64,000 nucleotides of DNA from Dyella ginsengisoli LA-4 (GCF_000334915.1 NZ_AMSF01000015.1:248001-312000); one strand, 5' to 3'. Positions 1 through 13,628 are shown, numbered from the stretch's first letter. Notes: generated from the letters alone by a model not told the origin. A program made the numbers and translations.

Positions 1-1
1 G

Positions 2-403
2 GCGGACAACGGCCTGTCCAACGTGCGCGGCACCATCGCCGTGGCCCGCGGCGCCGATCCGAACTCCGGCACCTCGCAGTTCTTCTTCAACCTGGTCGAC
101 AACCGCCGCCTCGACTTCGTCGGCAGCCAGAGCGGGCTGACCTGGGGCTACGCAGTGTTCGGCAAGGTCATCAAGGGCATGGATGTGGTCGACAGGATCG
201 CCTCGCTGCCCACCCGCGCGCAGGGGCCGTTCGCGGGCGACGTGCCCAATCCGCTGGTGGTGATCACCGGCGCGGATATCGTCGGCGAGGCCGCCAAGAG
301 CGACGACACCCAGCCAGCGACCGCCGGCAGCGCAGCGCCCGCGGCCAAGGCCGCCACGAGCAAGCCGAAGAAAGGCGTCGCACCGACCCGCCGGCACGGT
401 TGA
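2..403 (+). CDS. Cyclophilin-type peptidyl-prolyl isomerase, 3' part
   Basis: The reading frame is open from the window edge, so the start lies outside. The visible 133 residues contain the cyclophilin core: a DNGLSNVRGT stretch, then ADPNSGTSQFFFNLVDN, which is the family's conserved active-site segment, and a WGYAVFGKVIKGMDVVD block near the domain end. Members of the family catalyse cis-trans isomerisation of peptidyl-proline bonds. The last 40 or so residues are a low-complexity Ala/Lys/Pro tail (PKKGVAPTRRHG) beyond the usual domain end. Its stop codon overlaps the start of lpxH by four bases, which suggests translational coupling, an arrangement often seen for ppi-lpxH pairs. Whether it is periplasmic or cytoplasmic cannot be decided without the N-terminus. 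Confidence 0.93.
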   Translation, partial: ADNGLSNVRGTIAVARGADPNSGTSQFFFNLVDNRRLDFVGSQSGLTWGYAVFGKVIKGMDVVDRIASLPTRAQGPFAGDVPNPLVVITGADIVGEAAKSDDTQPATAGSAAPAAKAATSKPKKGVAPTRRHG

Positions 404-1137
404 TCGACGTGCATACGCTGCTCATTTCGGACCTGCACCTGGACGCCGCGCGTCCCGGTATCACCAACCTGTTCGAACGCTGGATGGCCAGCGACGAGGT
501 GCGCTCGGCCGACGCCCTGTACATCCTCGGCGATCTGGTGGAAGCCTGGATCGGGGATGACGACGACGCGGAGCTTCCCGCCCGAATCGCCGCGGCCACG
601 CGCGCGGTTGCGGACGCCGGCGTACCGGTGCACTTCATGGCCGGCAACCGCGATTTCCTGCTCGGTGAGTCCTTCGCCCGGCGCGCCGGCCTGATCCTGC
701 TCGAAGACGGCGCCGTCCACACCATCCAGGGCCGGCCCACTCTGCTGATGCACGGCGACGTGCTCTGCACCGACGACGTCGCCTACCAGACGGTCCGCCG
801 GCAGGTACGCCAGCCGGCGTGGGCCGCACAGGTACTGGCCATGCCGCTGGATGCCCGACGCGCATTCGCCGCGAAAGCACGCGAGGACAGCCGTGCCCAT
901 ACCGGCTCGACCATGGAAACCATCATGGACGTGAATACCGGAGCGGTCGCACAGGCCATGCGCAGTGCCGGCGTCACCCGACTCATCCACGGGCACACCC
1001 ATCGCCCGGCGGTGCATCGTTTCGAGCTGGACGGGCAGTCGGCCGAACGCATCGTGCTGGGCGACTGGTATGAGCACGGCTCGGTACTCCGGGTCACTCC
1101 CGGCGACGTCGAACTGCGCGGCCTGCCCACGGACTGA
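400..1137 (+). CDS. lpxH: UDP-2,3-diacylglucosamine diphosphatase LpxH
   Basis: LpxH hydrolyses UDP-2,3-diacylglucosamine to lipid X in lipid A synthesis at the inner membrane. The 245-residue protein has the full set of calcineurin-like metallophosphoesterase motifs: SDLHLD (Asp11, His13), GDLVEAWIGDDDD (Asp45), GNRDFLLG (Asn83), MHGD (His118) and IHGHTHRP (His197, His199). The length matches the family. The start used is TTG at 400, overlapping the upstream stop; a GTG three codons later (409) would give a more typical N-terminus and is an equally good choice. Translation is probably coupled to the upstream isomerase gene. Confidence 0.95.
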   Translation: MIDVHTLLISDLHLDAARPGITNLFERWMASDEVRSADALYILGDLVEAWIGDDDDAELPARIAAATRAVADAGVPVHFMAGNRDFLLGESFARRAGLILLEDGAVHTIQGRPTLLMHGDVLCTDDVAYQTVRRQVRQPAWAAQVLAMPLDARRAFAAKAREDSRAHTGSTMETIMDVNTGAVAQAMRSAGVTRLIHGHTHRPAVHRFELDGQSAERIVLGDWYEHGSVLRVTPGDVELRGLPTD

Positions 1138-1460
1138 TTCCCCACTGCGACGGCTGTCGCCAGGCACCCATCGCGCGGAACGGAAAGGCCGTACAACAGC
1201 GCTCCATCTCTACTTGATCGACCCCCACGCAGCGCCCCGAGCGGGCCGGCCCGCCGCGATGCCGCGGAGGGAGATCCCATCCATGGCATCCATCCGCCCA
1301 CCTTGCGCCAAGGCGCCAGCTTCCGGCTGATTTTGCTGCAGGCAAGAATGGTGGGCGTCGCCAAGGTGGCCCCTGAGCCCACACCGTTGCAGCCGATGAC
1401 ACGCGAAGCGAAGCGCGGGCGCCCCATCACGAGAAGGTCCGTCGATCCACGATCGTCGTG
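1138..1460. other. Intergenic region with no recognised gene
   Basis: About 320 bases separate lpxH from the terminator downstream of the minus-strand tRNA-Ser. The short open frames here have no family resemblance or ribosome binding site that I can support. No integrase remnant or clear repeat of the tRNA end was seen, although tRNA-Ser genes are common integration sites. Confidence 0.5.
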
Positions 1461-1505
1461 CCAGATACGCAAAACGCCCCACGAGGGGGCGCTTTGCGTA
1501 TCTGG
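1461..1505 (-). terminator. Long hairpin terminator at tRNA-Ser 3' end
   Basis: A 45-base near-perfect hairpin. The outer arms 1461-1473 and 1493-1505 are exact complements, the inner arms (1475-1480 and 1486-1491) are C/G-only, one A-C mismatch at 1474/1492 interrupts them, and the loop is ACGAG. Read on the minus strand, the GC stem is followed by TTTTGCG, the usual intrinsic-terminator order. The outermost three pairs include the encoded CCA end of the tRNA (1503-1505). It probably ends the alaS-csrA-serine tRNA transcript. Confidence 0.75.
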
Positions 1506-1595
1506 CGGAGAGAGAGGGATTCGAACCCTCGATAAGGCTTTTGACCCTATACTCCCTTAGCAGGGGAGCCCCTTCGGCCTCTCGGGCATCTCTCC
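1503..1595 (-). tRNA. tRNA-Ser (anticodon GCU)
   Basis: The minus strand gives a 93-base type II tRNA. The 5' acceptor GGAGAGA pairs with TCTCTCC, a G discriminator follows and CCA is encoded. The anticodon loop reads CTGCTAA, so the anticodon is GCU (reads AGC/AGU). A long variable arm typical of tRNA-Ser follows, then a T-arm with GGTTCGAATCC. It lies about 70 bases downstream of csrA on the same strand, the same order as alaS-csrA-serV in Escherichia coli. Confidence 0.97.
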
Positions 1596-1664
1596 GTGTT
1601 TTGCCGCATTGCTGCGGAGCCGGCAAGGATACTGACCGACGCGCTCGAGGTAAAGCCTTCGCGG

Positions 1665-1871
1665 TTATTCCGCGGCGTCTTCGTGATGCGCGGCACCACC
1701 GGACTCGTTCTCGCCCTTGATACGCTGGTAGATCTCTTCGCGGTGGACCGCGACGTTCTTCGGGGCATTGATGCCGATGCGCACCTGATTGCCCTTGACG
1801 CCGAGAACGGTGACGGTCACCTCGTCACCGATCATCAGGGTTTCACCGACCCGGCGGGTCAGAATCAACAT
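1665..1871 (-). CDS. csrA: Carbon storage regulator CsrA
   Basis: CsrA is a small dimeric RNA-binding protein that binds GGA motifs in leaders of target mRNAs and alters their translation or stability. The 68 residues begin [15 protein letters not shown] and contain [17 protein letters not shown] and [10 protein letters not shown], which is essentially the family consensus including the RNA-contacting Arg at the VHREEIY segment. The C-terminal extension is acidic and His/Glu-rich (HHEDAAE), as in other gammaproteobacterial CsrA proteins of this length. A GGAG lies about nine bases before the ATG. It sits between alaS and tRNA-Ser, the conserved gammaproteobacterial arrangement. Confidence 0.98.
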   Translation of the reverse strand: MLILTRRVGETLMIGDEVTVTVLGVKGNQVRIGINAPKNVAVHREEIYQRIKGENESGGAAHHEDAAE

Positions 1872-2129
1872 GGCTTGCTACTCCATCATTTGGTGTGGTT
1901 ACAGGCCTTCTGTCGGTGAGACCTCACCCCTGAGTCCACCAGCAGTTCGACGACAGTTTCCGTCGAAGGCCTTTCCGCCTTCCCCGGCATCCGCCAAGGC
2001 GAATTAACTGTCTTGGCAGGCGATATCACCGCAATTCGTGATACCGACAATCTATTGATACTAGCCGAGCCCAGACAGGGCGCGCAATCAGCGTCTAGTG
2101 GAACCGCCCCACCTTTCCCATGCCTTCCA

Positions 2130-4766
2130 TCAGGCTCCGAGGCGTGTCGCGATCCAGGCCGGCAGATCGGCGAGCAGCATCGGCAACTGCGGAGCGTCAT
2201 CACCGCCGCCCTGCGCCATGTCCGGTCGCCCACCGCCCTTGCCACCGATCTGGCCAGCGATGTGGGCTACTACCTCGCCCGCCTTGATCCGCCCCAGCGC
2301 CGCGCCATGCACACCGGCGACCAGCGAAGCGCGGCCATCGGCCGCACCGGCCAGCAGCACCACGCAATCGCCCAGCTGCTGCTTGAGCTGGTCGACGCTG
2401 TCGCGCAACGCCTTGGCGTCCAGCCCTTCCAGACGCGCCGCGACGACCTTGATCCCGCCCACGTCGGTCGCCGAGGCCGCGAGGTCCGCGGTCGCCGAGC
2501 CGGCCGCCTTGGCGCGCAGCGATTCCAGCTCGCGCTCGAGCTTCTTCTGTTTCTCGAAGAGCTGGCGCAGCTTCTCCACCACCTCGTCGCCGTTGCCGGA
2601 CAGCAGGTGTGCCAGCTCGCCGAGACGCCGCTCCTCGTCGGCCACGTAGGCCAACGCGCCCGCACCGGTCACCGCCTCGATACGACGTACGCCGGAGGCC
2701 ACGCCGGCTTCGCTGACGACCTTGAACAGGCCGATGTCGCCGGTGCGGCCGACGTGCGTGCCGCCGCACAGTTCGGTCGAGAAGCCGCCCATCTTCAGCA
2801 CGCGGACTTCGTCGCCGTACTTCTCCCCGAACAGCGCCATCGCGCCGAACGCGATGGCGTCGTCGTAGGCCATGTGGCGCACTTCCGCCTCGGCATTGCG
2901 ACGGACCTCGGCATTGACCATCGCCTCGATCTCGGCCAGCTCCGCCCGGCTGACCGGTTTGTGGTGGGCGAAGTCGAAGCGCAGGCGATCCGGGGCCACC
3001 AGCGAGCCCTTCTGGGTCACGTGGTCGCCGAGCACCTTGCGCAGCGCCGCGTGCAGCAGGTGGGTGGCCGAGTGGTTGAGCACGATCGCCTGGCGACGCT
3101 CGCCGTCGACGGCCGCCCGGACCACGTCGCCCTGGCGCAGCGGCTGGGCGCCCTGCCAGCGGCCGGCGTGGCCGAAGAACACGCCACCCATCTTCAGCGT
3201 GTCGGCCACGGCGAAGGTGCCGCCGGCCCCGGACAGCGTGCCGGTGTCGCCGACCTGGCCGCCGGACTCGGCGTAGAACGGCGTGCGGTCGAGGATGACG
3301 AAACCCTCCTCGCCCTCGGCCAGCTGGTCGACCTGGCGGCCGGCGCGGACGATCCCGACGACCTTGGCGGCATCGGCCGCCAACGCCTCGTAGCCGAGGA
3401 ATTCGGTGGGCTTGAGCTGGCTGGCCAGCTCGGCGGGCATCACGCCCTTGGCCTCGAACTTGCCCGCCGCACGGGCGCGCTCGCGCTGCTCGTTCATGGC
3501 CTGCTCGAAGCCGGCCATGTCCACGTCCATGCCGCGTTCACGGGCGATGTCGGCGGTCAGGTCGACCGGAAAGCCGTAGGTGTCGTACAGGCGGAACGCG
3601 TCGACGCCGGGGATGGTCTTGCCGGCCTTGCCGGCAACTTCGTCGAACACGCGCATGCCGTGCTCGAGCGTCTCGCCGAAGCGCTGCTCCTCGGTGCGCA
3701 GCGCGTCCTCGATGAACGCCTGCTTCGCCGCCAGCTCGGGATACGGCTCACCCATCTCGGCGACCAGCGGCGCGACCATCTTCCAGAAGAAGTCGCCGCG
3801 CACGCCCAGCATCCAGCCATGTCGCAGCGCCCGGCGGATGATCCGGCGCAGCACGTAGCCGCGGCCCTCGTTGGACGGCAGCACGCCGTCGACGATCAGG
3901 AAAGAGCAGGCGCGGATGTGATCGGCGATCACGCGCAGCGACTTGTTGGCCAGGTCCGCCGTGCCGGTGAACTCGCCCGCCTTGGCGATCAGGCGCTGGA
4001 ACAGGTCGATCTCGTAGTTCGAATGCACGTGCTGCAGCACCGCGGCCAGGCGCTCCAGGCCCATGCCGGTATCCACGCACGGCGCGGGCAGCGGGCTCAG
4101 CGTGCCGTCCGGCGCACGGTCGAACTGCATGAACACCAGGTTCCATATCTCGATGTAGCGGTCACCGTCCTCGTCCGGCGAGCCGGGCGGGCCACCGGCC
4201 ACGTCCGGGCCGTGGTCGTAGAAGATCTCGGTGCAGGGGCCGCAGGGGCCGGTGTCGGCCATCTGCCAGAAATTGTCGGAGGCAAAGGGCGCGCCCTTGT
4301 TGTCGCCGATGCGCACGATGCGCTCGGCCGGCACGCCGATGACCTTGTTCCAGAGCTCGAAGGCCTCGTCGTCGGTGTGGTACACGGTGACCCACAGCTT
4401 CTCTGCCGGCAGCTTGAACACGCCGGTCAGCAGCTCCCATGCCCAGGCGATCGCCTCGCGCTTGAAGTAGTCGCCGAACGACCAGTTGCCCAGCATCTCG
4501 AAAAAGGTGTGGTGGCGCGCGGTGTAGCCGACTGAATCGAGATCGTTGTGCTTGCCGCCGGCGCGCAGGCAGCGCTGCACGTCGGCCGCGCGCACGTACG
4601 GGAGCTTTTCGCTGCCGAGGAACACGTTCTTGAACGGCACCATGCCCGAATTGGTGAACAGCAGGGTCGGGTCGCTGGACGGCACCAGCGAGGCCGAGGG
4701 CACGATGGTGTGACCCTTGGCGCGGAAGAATTCGAGGAAGGCAGAACGGATTTCGGCGGTCTTCAT
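2130..4766 (-). CDS. alaS: Alanyl-tRNA synthetase
   Basis: AlaRS charges tRNA-Ala and edits mischarged Ser/Gly. The 878 residues match the full bacterial length. The class II catalytic core spans roughly residues 1-240 ([11 protein letters not shown] near the start, [17 protein letters not shown] at 84-100), followed by the tRNA-recognition region. The editing domain carries the zinc ligands His565 and His569 (HSATH) and Cys667 and His671 (CGGTH). The C-Ala segment ends with [12 protein letters not shown]. It is in line with recX upstream and csrA downstream; the 258-base gap to csrA leaves room for a separate csrA promoter. Confidence 0.98.
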   Translation of the reverse strand: MKTAEIRSAFLEFFRAKGHTIVPSASLVPSSDPTLLFTNSGMVPFKNVFLGSEKLPYVRAADVQRCLRAGGKHNDLDSVGYTARHHTFFEMLGNWSFGDYFKREAIAWAWELLTGVFKLPAEKLWVTVYHTDDEAFELWNKVIGVPAERIVRIGDNKGAPFASDNFWQMADTGPCGPCTEIFYDHGPDVAGGPPGSPDEDGDRYIEIWNLVFMQFDRAPDGTLSPLPAPCVDTGMGLERLAAVLQHVHSNYEIDLFQRLIAKAGEFTGTADLANKSLRVIADHIRACSFLIVDGVLPSNEGRGYVLRRIIRRALRHGWMLGVRGDFFWKMVAPLVAEMGEPYPELAAKQAFIEDALRTEEQRFGETLEHGMRVFDEVAGKAGKTIPGVDAFRLYDTYGFPVDLTADIARERGMDVDMAGFEQAMNEQRERARAAGKFEAKGVMPAELASQLKPTEFLGYEALAADAAKVVGIVRAGRQVDQLAEGEEGFVILDRTPFYAESGGQVGDTGTLSGAGGTFAVADTLKMGGVFFGHAGRWQGAQPLRQGDVVRAAVDGERRQAIVLNHSATHLLHAALRKVLGDHVTQKGSLVAPDRLRFDFAHHKPVSRAELAEIEAMVNAEVRRNAEAEVRHMAYDDAIAFGAMALFGEKYGDEVRVLKMGGFSTELCGGTHVGRTGDIGLFKVVSEAGVASGVRRIEAVTGAGALAYVADEERRLGELAHLLSGNGDEVVEKLRQLFEKQKKLERELESLRAKAAGSATADLAASATDVGGIKVVAARLEGLDAKALRDSVDQLKQQLGDCVVLLAGAADGRASLVAGVHGAALGRIKAGEVVAHIAGQIGGKGGGRPDMAQGGGDDAPQLPMLLADLPAWIATRLGA

Positions 4767-4847
4767 GCAGGCATCTGGCGTCGGGGCCGCCGGCGAGGGG
4801 CGGCAGAAACGAATCCACGCCGGGGCGACGCCACGCGACCCTGAAGC

Positions 4848-5333
4848 TCAGTCGTCGTCGGCGTCATCCACGTCGGCGTGGGTAACACGACGTACTGTGG
4901 CGGCGGAAAAGCCGCGACGCAAGAGGAACTGCGCCCGTTTGGCCCGCTCGGCGTGGTCCACCGGGGCCTTGCCGCCGTAGCGTCTGCGCAGTTGCGACGC
5001 GGCACTGGCATCCCAGTCGACGTCGAGTTCGTCCAGGCAGGCGCGGATAGCGGCATCGTCCAGCCCGTGGGTCTTCAGCTCCATCCGGATCCGCACCGGT
5101 CCATAGCCCTGTCCGGCCCGGTTGCGCGTCAGCATGCCGGCGAAGCGTTCGTCGTCCTGGTAGCGCTGATCGCCCAGGCGATCCAGCGCCTGCTCGGCCT
5201 CATCCCCCTCGAAGCCCTTGCGGTCGAGCTTGCGCCGGAGCTCGCGGCGCGACTGCTCCCGCCGCGCCAGCATGCCCAGCGCGGCCGCATAGGCCGATGG
5301 CTTGTCCGGTGGCGGCTTGCGGCCGAACGCCAT
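4848..5333 (-). CDS. recX: Regulatory protein RecX
   Basis: RecX binds RecA filaments and inhibits their extension and ATPase activity. The 161-residue protein has the family's three-helix repeats, for example ALGMLARREQSRRELRRKL followed by ALDRLGDQRYQDDERFA and KTHGLDDAAIRACL, and a third repeat ending in RKG-type FLLRRGFSAATVRRV. The start is taken at ATG 5333 (MAFGRKPPPD); a GTG two codons earlier is possible, while longer starts would run into the upstream gene's coding region. It belongs to the recA transcription unit but is separated from recA by an unrelated gene. Confidence 0.93.
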   Translation of the reverse strand: MAFGRKPPPDKPSAYAAALGMLARREQSRRELRRKLDRKGFEGDEAEQALDRLGDQRYQDDERFAGMLTRNRAGQGYGPVRIRMELKTHGLDDAAIRACLDELDVDWDASAASQLRRRYGGKAPVDHAERAKRAQFLLRRGFSAATVRRVTHADVDDADDD

Positions 5334-5343
5334 CGCCACGCCG

Positions 5344-5916
5344 TCAGCGCGTGGAGACGGGTCGCGCCGCGACCCGCGAGCGCAGCGCGCCGTCGATGTC
5401 GTCCACCGACTGGCCGGCCGAACGGACAGCGGCCTCGATCGCCGCCACCTCCAGGCCGCCGGGGCGGGAGGCTTCGGCCAGAGCCCAGATGTGCGCCGCC
5501 CGATGACCGCTGCGGCAATAGACCAGCACCGGCCGGGCCGGCGCCGCGAGCGCCCGGCCGACCGTTGCGACCGAGTCGGCCGGCATCGTGCCGGGCGCGA
5601 CGGGGGCATAGTCGAACGCCATGCCCAGCGCATGGGCCGCGCGGGCCATCTCGGCGGCGGTCGGCTGGCCCGGGGCCTCGCCGTCGGGCCTCACGACCAC
5701 CACGGCGGCCAGACCACGAGCCTGCAGTCCCTGAAGCTGCGCCGGAGTGACCTGGCCGGCCAGCCAGACACCACCGGGCAGCTCGTGGACCACCGGTGCC
5801 GGCACTGGCGCCGCGGTGGCGCCCCCTTCGGCGGGTGCGCGAGCCGCGCTCGGGCCGGCCACCCCGAGCGCGAGCACGAGGCCGGCCACCAGCGGAACTG
5901 AACGGCGCGACTTCAC
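5344..5916 (-). CDS. Exported phosphatase-like protein (DUF442/Blh-type) between recA and recX
   Basis: A 190-residue protein with a signal peptide (Arg-rich start, hydrophobic core at about 8-20, cleavage plausible after SAARA). The body resembles the tyrosine-phosphatase-like fold of the DUF442 / beta-lactamase-hydrolase-like family: [33 protein letters not shown], then [17 protein letters not shown] with the putative nucleophile Cys134 and Arg139 (C-x4-R rather than the classic C-x5-R). Family members hydrolyse or bind phosphorylated or sulphur compounds, but the substrate here is unknown. It starts four bases after the recA stop and ends 10 bases before recX, so it looks co-transcribed with both. 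A link to DNA repair is not implied by the fold. Confidence 0.75.
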   Translation of the reverse strand: MKSRRSVPLVAGLVLALGVAGPSAARAPAEGGATAAPVPAPVVHELPGGVWLAGQVTPAQLQGLQARGLAAVVVVRPDGEAPGQPTAAEMARAAHALGMAFDYAPVAPGTMPADSVATVGRALAAPARPVLVYCRSGHRAAHIWALAEASRPGGLEVAAIEAAVRSAGQSVDDIDGALRSRVAARPVSTR

Positions 5917-5920
5917 CGGA

Positions 5921-6961
<1,041 letters not shown>

Positions 6962-7104
6962 CGTGGGGATCCTGCGTCAACGGTGAAAAGGAGGGTGGTG
7001 AATCGTCTACGGCGCTGAGCATGCGCCGGAGCCATCTCACGGGCTGCGATTCCGGGACACGGAGTATCCCACACCGGTCAAGCCCGACCCGGTCGTCGAC
7101 CCGC

Positions 7105-7123
7105 CCTGCCCACGGCGGGCAGG
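7105..7123 (-). terminator. Hairpin after pncC
   Basis: A seven-base-pair GC stem (7105-7111 with 7117-7123, loop ACGGC) begins eight bases after the pncC stop, in the pncC-recA gap. No T-run follows it on the minus strand, so it may be a weak or factor-dependent terminator or only an RNA-stabilising hairpin. Confidence 0.35.
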
Positions 7124-7130
7124 CGCCGGC

Positions 7131-7640
7131 TCAGCCGGTCAGCTCACGCCCCAGCCCGCTGAGCGCCGCCGCCACGGTCTGCCGCCGGATCGCGTCGCGA
7201 TCGCCGCCGAAATGGAACACCCTGGCGTGGGCATAGCCGCCGCGGCGCTTCCAGCCGATCCAGACCGTGCCGACCGGCTTGTCCTCGGTACCGCCGGAGG
7301 GGCCGGCGATGCCGGTGACCGCGACCGCCGCCCCGGCGCCGAAGCGCGCCAGCGCGCCGGAGACCATCTCCAGCACGGTCTCCTCGCTCACCGCGCCAGT
7401 CCGCTCCAGCGTCCGCGGGTTGACGCCGAGCAGCGCCTCCTTGGCCTCGTAGCTGTAGGTCACCACGCCGGCATCGAACCAGGCCGAGCTGCCCGGCAGG
7501 TCGGTGAGCACCTTGGCGATGAAGCCGCCGGTGCACGATTCGGCGGTCACCAGCATCAGTTTGCGCTCGCGCATCAGGCCGGCGACCTCCTCGGCGAGCC
7601 GACGCAGCGCCTCGTCGGTAGGAACGGATGCGGACTCCAT
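7131..7640 (-). CDS. pncC: Nicotinamide-nucleotide amidase PncC (CinA C-terminal domain)
   Basis: PncC deamidates nicotinamide mononucleotide to nicotinate mononucleotide, recycling the pyridine ring for NAD. The 169-residue protein is a stand-alone CinA C-terminal domain: [21 protein letters not shown] carries the catalytic Ser region, then [27 protein letters not shown] and [23 protein letters not shown]. The start at ATG 7640 is chosen because GAGGAGTCTCGC precedes it; an in-frame ATG 12 codons upstream lacks that. The gene is next to recA as in many gammaproteobacteria and divergent from mutS. Confidence 0.94.
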   Translation of the reverse strand: MESASVPTDEALRRLAEEVAGLMRERKLMLVTAESCTGGFIAKVLTDLPGSSAWFDAGVVTYSYEAKEALLGVNPRTLERTGAVSEETVLEMVSGALARFGAGAAVAVTGIAGPSGGTEDKPVGTVWIGWKRRGGYAHARVFHFGGDRDAIRRQTVAAALSGLGRELTG

Positions 7641-7734
7641 GCGAGACTCCTCGGCTTCGGAACGGGCGCCATGCACGGCGCGAAGCGTCCCGTTCTACCC
7701 GTTCCGCCCGATCGAGCCAAGACCCGCCCGAAGC

Positions 7735-10308
7735 ATGAGCCAAGACGATCTCTCCCAGCACACCCCGCTGATGCGGCAATACCTCTCGGCCAAGGCCGCG
7801 CATCCGGACGTGCTGCTGTTCTTCCGCATGGGCGATTTCTACGAGTTGTTCTACGAGGACGCGCGCAAGGCGGCGCGACTGCTGGACATCACGCTGACCC
7901 AGCGCGGGCAGTCGGCCGGCCAGCCGATCCCGATGGCCGGCGTGCCCTACCACGCGGTGGAGAACTATCTGGCGCGGCTGGTGCGGCTGGGCGAATCGGT
8001 GGCGATCTGCGAGCAGATCGGCGACCCGGCGCTAGCGAAGGGCATCGTCGAGCGCAAGGTGGTACGCATCGTCACCCCCGGCACGGTGACCGACGCCGCG
8101 CTGCTGGAGGAACGCCGCGACAACCTGCTGCTGGCGATCGCCGCCGGCCCGGGCGGCAGCTACGGCCTGGCCTGGGTGGACCTGTCCAGCGGGCGGTTCC
8201 TGCTCAGCGAAGTGCCGACCGCCGAAACCCTCGCCGCCGAACTGGCACGGCTGCAGCCGGCCGAGACGCTGGTGGACGAGTCGGTCGCCTGGCCGAAACT
8301 GGTCAGCACCCTGCCCGGCCTGCGCAAGCGGCCGCCGTGGCATTTCGATGCCGACGCCGCACGGCGCGAACTCAACCGCTTCTTCGGCACCCGCGACCTG
8401 GGCGGCTTCGGCGTGGACAAGCTGCCGCTGGCGATCGCCGCCGCCGGCTGCCTGCTCGGCTATGTCGAGGAAACCCAGAAGAGCGCGCTGCCGCACCTGT
8501 CCGGCATGGCGGTGGAAAGCGCCAGCGAGACCATCGCGCTGGACGCTGCGACGCGCCGCAACCTGGAGCTGGACACGCATCCCACCGGCCGCACCGAGCA
8601 CACCCTGCTCGGCGTGCTGGACGAGACGGTGACGCCGATGGGCGCCCGCCTCCTGCGCCGCTGGCTGAACCGTCCGCTGCGTTCGCGCGAGCTGCTGCGC
8701 GGCCGCCACGGCGCGATCGCCGCGCTGATCGACAACCGGCGCTACCACGGCCTGCGCGACACCTTGCGCGGCATCGGCGACCTCGAACGCATCCTCGCCC
8801 GCGTCGCGCTGCGTTCGGCGCGCCCGCGCGACCTGTCCACCCTGCGCGACGGCCTCGCCGCCGCACCGGAGCTGGGCGGCCAGATCGTGGCGCTGGAAAG
8901 CCCGCTGCTGCACGCGCTGGTCGATCGCATCGGCGACCATGCCGATCTCGCCGACTGGCTGGCGAAGGCCATCGTGGCCCAGCCGCCGGTGCTGCAGCGC
9001 GACGGCGGGGTGATCGCCGACGGCTACGACGCCGAGCTGGACGAGCTGCGCCGCCTGTCGACCCACGCCGACCAGTACCTGGTCGAGTTGGAGGAGCGCG
9101 AGAAGGCCGCCAGCGGCATCGCCACGCTGAAGGTCGGCTACAACCGCGTGCACGGCTATTACATCGAGATCAGCAAGGCGCAGTCGGACAAGGCGCCGAC
9201 GCACTACACGCGCCGCCAGACCACCAAGAACGCCGAGCGCTACATCACCGAGGAACTCAAGCAGTTCGAAGACAAGGTGCTATCGGCGAAGGAACGCTCG
9301 CTGATGCGCGAACGTGCCCTGTACGAAGCGGTGCTCGACCAGCTGATCGAGCACCTCGAACCGCTGAAGGCCGCCGCCTCGGCCATCGCCGAGCTGGACG
9401 TGCTGGCCACCCTGGCCGAACGCGCCGAAACGCTGGACTGGAGCGCCCCCACCCTCACCGACGAGGCGGGCGTCGCGATCGAGCGCGGCCGTCACCCGGT
9501 GGTGGAGAAGGTGCGCGACGAGCCGTTCGAACCGAACGACCTGATGCTCGACGACGCCCGCCGCATGCTGGTGATCACCGGCCCCAACATGGGCGGCAAG
9601 TCCACCTACATGCGGCAGAACGCGCTGATCGTGCTGCTGGCCCACATCGGCAGCTACGTGCCGGCGAGCGCGGCCACGATCGGCCCGATCGACCGCATCT
9701 TCACCCGCATCGGAGCCGGCGACGACCTCTCGCGCGGCCAGTCCACCTTCATGGTGGAGATGAGCGAAACGGCCAACATCCTGCACAACGCCACCGAGCA
9801 CAGCCTCGTGCTGATGGACGAGGTCGGCCGCGGCACCAGCACCTACGACGGCCTCGCGCTGGCCCGCGCCTGCGCGGTGCACCTGGCGGCAGCCAGCCGC
9901 GCCTACACCTTGTTTGCCACCCACTACTTCGAGCTGACCGAACTGGCCGGCGAATACCCCGGCATCGCCAACGTGCATCTGGACGCGGTGGAGTACGGCG
10001 ACCAGCTGGTCTTCATGCACGCGGTCAAGGAAGGCCCGGCCAACCGCAGCTTCGGCCTGCAGGTGGCGGCGCTGGCCGGCCTGCCCAAGGCGGTGATCGC
10101 CGACGCGCGGCGCACCCTGGCCGCGCTGGAAAAGGGTGCGCATCCGGGCGGAGCCGCCACGCGCCGGGAAGAGGCCTCGCCGCAGCTCGGCCTGTTCGCG
10201 CCGCCCGAGCCCTCGGCGGTGGAGAAACGGCTGGCCGAGGTCGATCCAGACGCGCTCTCGCCGCGCGATGCACTGGCCGAGCTTTACCGGCTCAAGGCGC
10301 TGTCCTGA
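7735..10308 (+). CDS. mutS: DNA mismatch repair protein MutS
   Basis: MutS recognises mismatches and short loops and recruits MutL. The 857 residues match the family. The N-terminal mismatch-binding motif appears as [13 protein letters not shown] near residue 37, with the conserved Phe-x-Glu that stacks on the mismatch. The connector, lever and clamp regions follow. The ATPase domain has GPNMGGKST (near residue 617), a [18 protein letters not shown] segment, [12 protein letters not shown] and [13 protein letters not shown]. The C-terminal tail ends in the tetramerisation-like region [20 protein letters not shown]. The start at ATG 7735 gives the standard [17 protein letters not shown]-terminus. 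It is divergent from pncC/recA. Confidence 0.98.
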   Translation: MSQDDLSQHTPLMRQYLSAKAAHPDVLLFFRMGDFYELFYEDARKAARLLDITLTQRGQSAGQPIPMAGVPYHAVENYLARLVRLGESVAICEQIGDPALAKGIVERKVVRIVTPGTVTDAALLEERRDNLLLAIAAGPGGSYGLAWVDLSSGRFLLSEVPTAETLAAELARLQPAETLVDESVAWPKLVSTLPGLRKRPPWHFDADAARRELNRFFGTRDLGGFGVDKLPLAIAAAGCLLGYVEETQKSALPHLSGMAVESASETIALDAATRRNLELDTHPTGRTEHTLLGVLDETVTPMGARLLRRWLNRPLRSRELLRGRHGAIAALIDNRRYHGLRDTLRGIGDLERILARVALRSARPRDLSTLRDGLAAAPELGGQIVALESPLLHALVDRIGDHADLADWLAKAIVAQPPVLQRDGGVIADGYDAELDELRRLSTHADQYLVELEEREKAASGIATLKVGYNRVHGYYIEISKAQSDKAPTHYTRRQTTKNAERYITEELKQFEDKVLSAKERSLMRERALYEAVLDQLIEHLEPLKAAASAIAELDVLATLAERAETLDWSAPTLTDEAGVAIERGRHPVVEKVRDEPFEPNDLMLDDARRMLVITGPNMGGKSTYMRQNALIVLLAHIGSYVPASAATIGPIDRIFTRIGAGDDLSRGQSTFMVEMSETANILHNATEHSLVLMDEVGRGTSTYDGLALARACAVHLAAASRAYTLFATHYFELTELAGEYPGIANVHLDAVEYGDQLVFMHAVKEGPANRSFGLQVAALAGLPKAVIADARRTLAALEKGAHPGGAATRREEASPQLGLFAPPEPSAVEKRLAEVDPDALSPRDALAELYRLKALS

Positions 10309-10315
10309 TCCGCGA

Positions 10316-10340
10316 GGCCGGCGCAGGCTTTGCGCCGGCC
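10316..10340 (+). terminator. Hairpin after mutS
   Basis: A perfect 10-base-pair inverted repeat (10316-10325 with 10331-10340, loop GGCTT) starts seven bases past the mutS stop. The following bases are C-rich, not T-rich, so intrinsic termination would be inefficient. Its position makes it the most likely 3' end signal of mutS. Confidence 0.5.
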
Positions 10341-12919
<2,579 letters not shown>

Positions 12920-12935
12920 CCACGCAGCGCGACTC

Positions 12936-12963
12936 GGGGCGCGGAGCGCAGGCTCCGCGCCCC
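12936..12963 (+). terminator. Terminator between katG and the convergent response regulator
   Basis: A perfect 12-base-pair stem, GGGGCGCGGAGC with its complement, loop GCAG, is followed by GCTTTCA on the plus strand. It starts 17 bases after the katG stop and lies just before the end of the convergent minus-strand gene, so it may work in both directions. Confidence 0.75.
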
Positions 12964-12980
12964 GCTTTCAGTGACGGACT

Positions 12981-13628
12981 TCAGTCGCGCTTGGTCGTGC
13001 TTTCGGCGGCAACGGGAGCCACCGGCTCGTCGGCATGCGGATCCATCGGGCCGGTGAACGCGGGCGTGACCATGTGCGGGTCGTCTGCGTCGGGCAGGCC
13101 TACGTCCGGAATGCTGCCGTCGGTGACCGACTCCACCGGCAGATCCTGCGGCGGATCGAGCACCGGGTCGCGCGCGGGCAACCGGCCCGCCTCGACCAGA
13201 TGCTGGATGCGTCCGAATACCTCGGCCCGGCCGAACGGCTTCTTCATGAAGTCGTCCGCCCCGAAGCGCTGCACGTAGAACTGCTCGGTGGCCTGAAGGT
13301 TGCCGCTGATCATCACGATCGGAATGCCGTGGGTATCCGGCTCGCGGCGCAGAGCGCGCAGCACGGCGAAACCGTTCATGCCCGGCATCACGATGTCGAG
13401 GAAGATCAGCTCGGGCTTTTCCTCGCGCGCCAGGCGCAGGGCCGTCTCGCCGTCACCGGCCTTGGACACCACGTAGCCGTCCTGGGTGAGCATCTTGCCC
13501 AGCACCGCACGGATGGTCGGCGAATCGTCCACCACCAGCATGCGCGTGCCCCGCACGGCCTGCGTGCGGGGCATGTGCTGGCGGCGCTCGGTGCCCAGCA
13601 GGCGCTTGAACAGATCGAAGCCGGACAT
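12981..13628 (-). CDS. CheY-like single-receiver response regulator
   Basis: A 215-residue protein with one receiver domain at about residues 29-145: acidic pair Asp34/Asp35 (LVVDDSPT), phospho-acceptor Asp78 (LIFLDIVMPGMNG), Ser108 and Lys130 (MKKPF). The preceding 28 residues and the Pro/Asp-rich tail (residues 146-215) have no recognised domain, so no DNA-binding output is present. It resembles stand-alone regulators of the PilG/PilH/CheY group, but no motility or chemosensory genes are nearby, so its partner is unknown. The start at ATG 13628 follows GAGGGGAG; a longer frame to 13685 lacks support. It converges on katG. Confidence 0.85.
   Translation of the reverse strand: MSGFDLFKRLLGTERRQHMPRTQAVRGTRMLVVDDSPTIRAVLGKMLTQDGYVVSKAGDGETALRLAREEKPELIFLDIVMPGMNGFAVLRALRREPDTHGIPIVMISGNLQATEQFYVQRFGADDFMKKPFGRAEVFGRIQHLVEAGRLPARDPVLDPPQDLPVESVTDGSIPDVGLPDADDPHMVTPAFTGPMDPHADEPVAPVAAESTTKRD

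Noticed and set aside
1138..1502. Integrated element at the tRNA-Ser gene
   Set aside because: No integrase, direct repeat of the tRNA end or phage-like gene was found next to it.
2013..4535. Long open frame on the plus strand opposite alaS
   Set aside because: It lies entirely antisense to alaS and has a biased, repetitive His/Arg/Gly composition, typical of GC-rich shadow frames.
6962..7130. LexA box upstream of recA
   Set aside because: No convincing CTGT-N8-ACAG or TTAG-type palindrome was found in the 170 bases between pncC and recA; the weak palindrome GGGACACGGAGTATCCC is not a LexA box.
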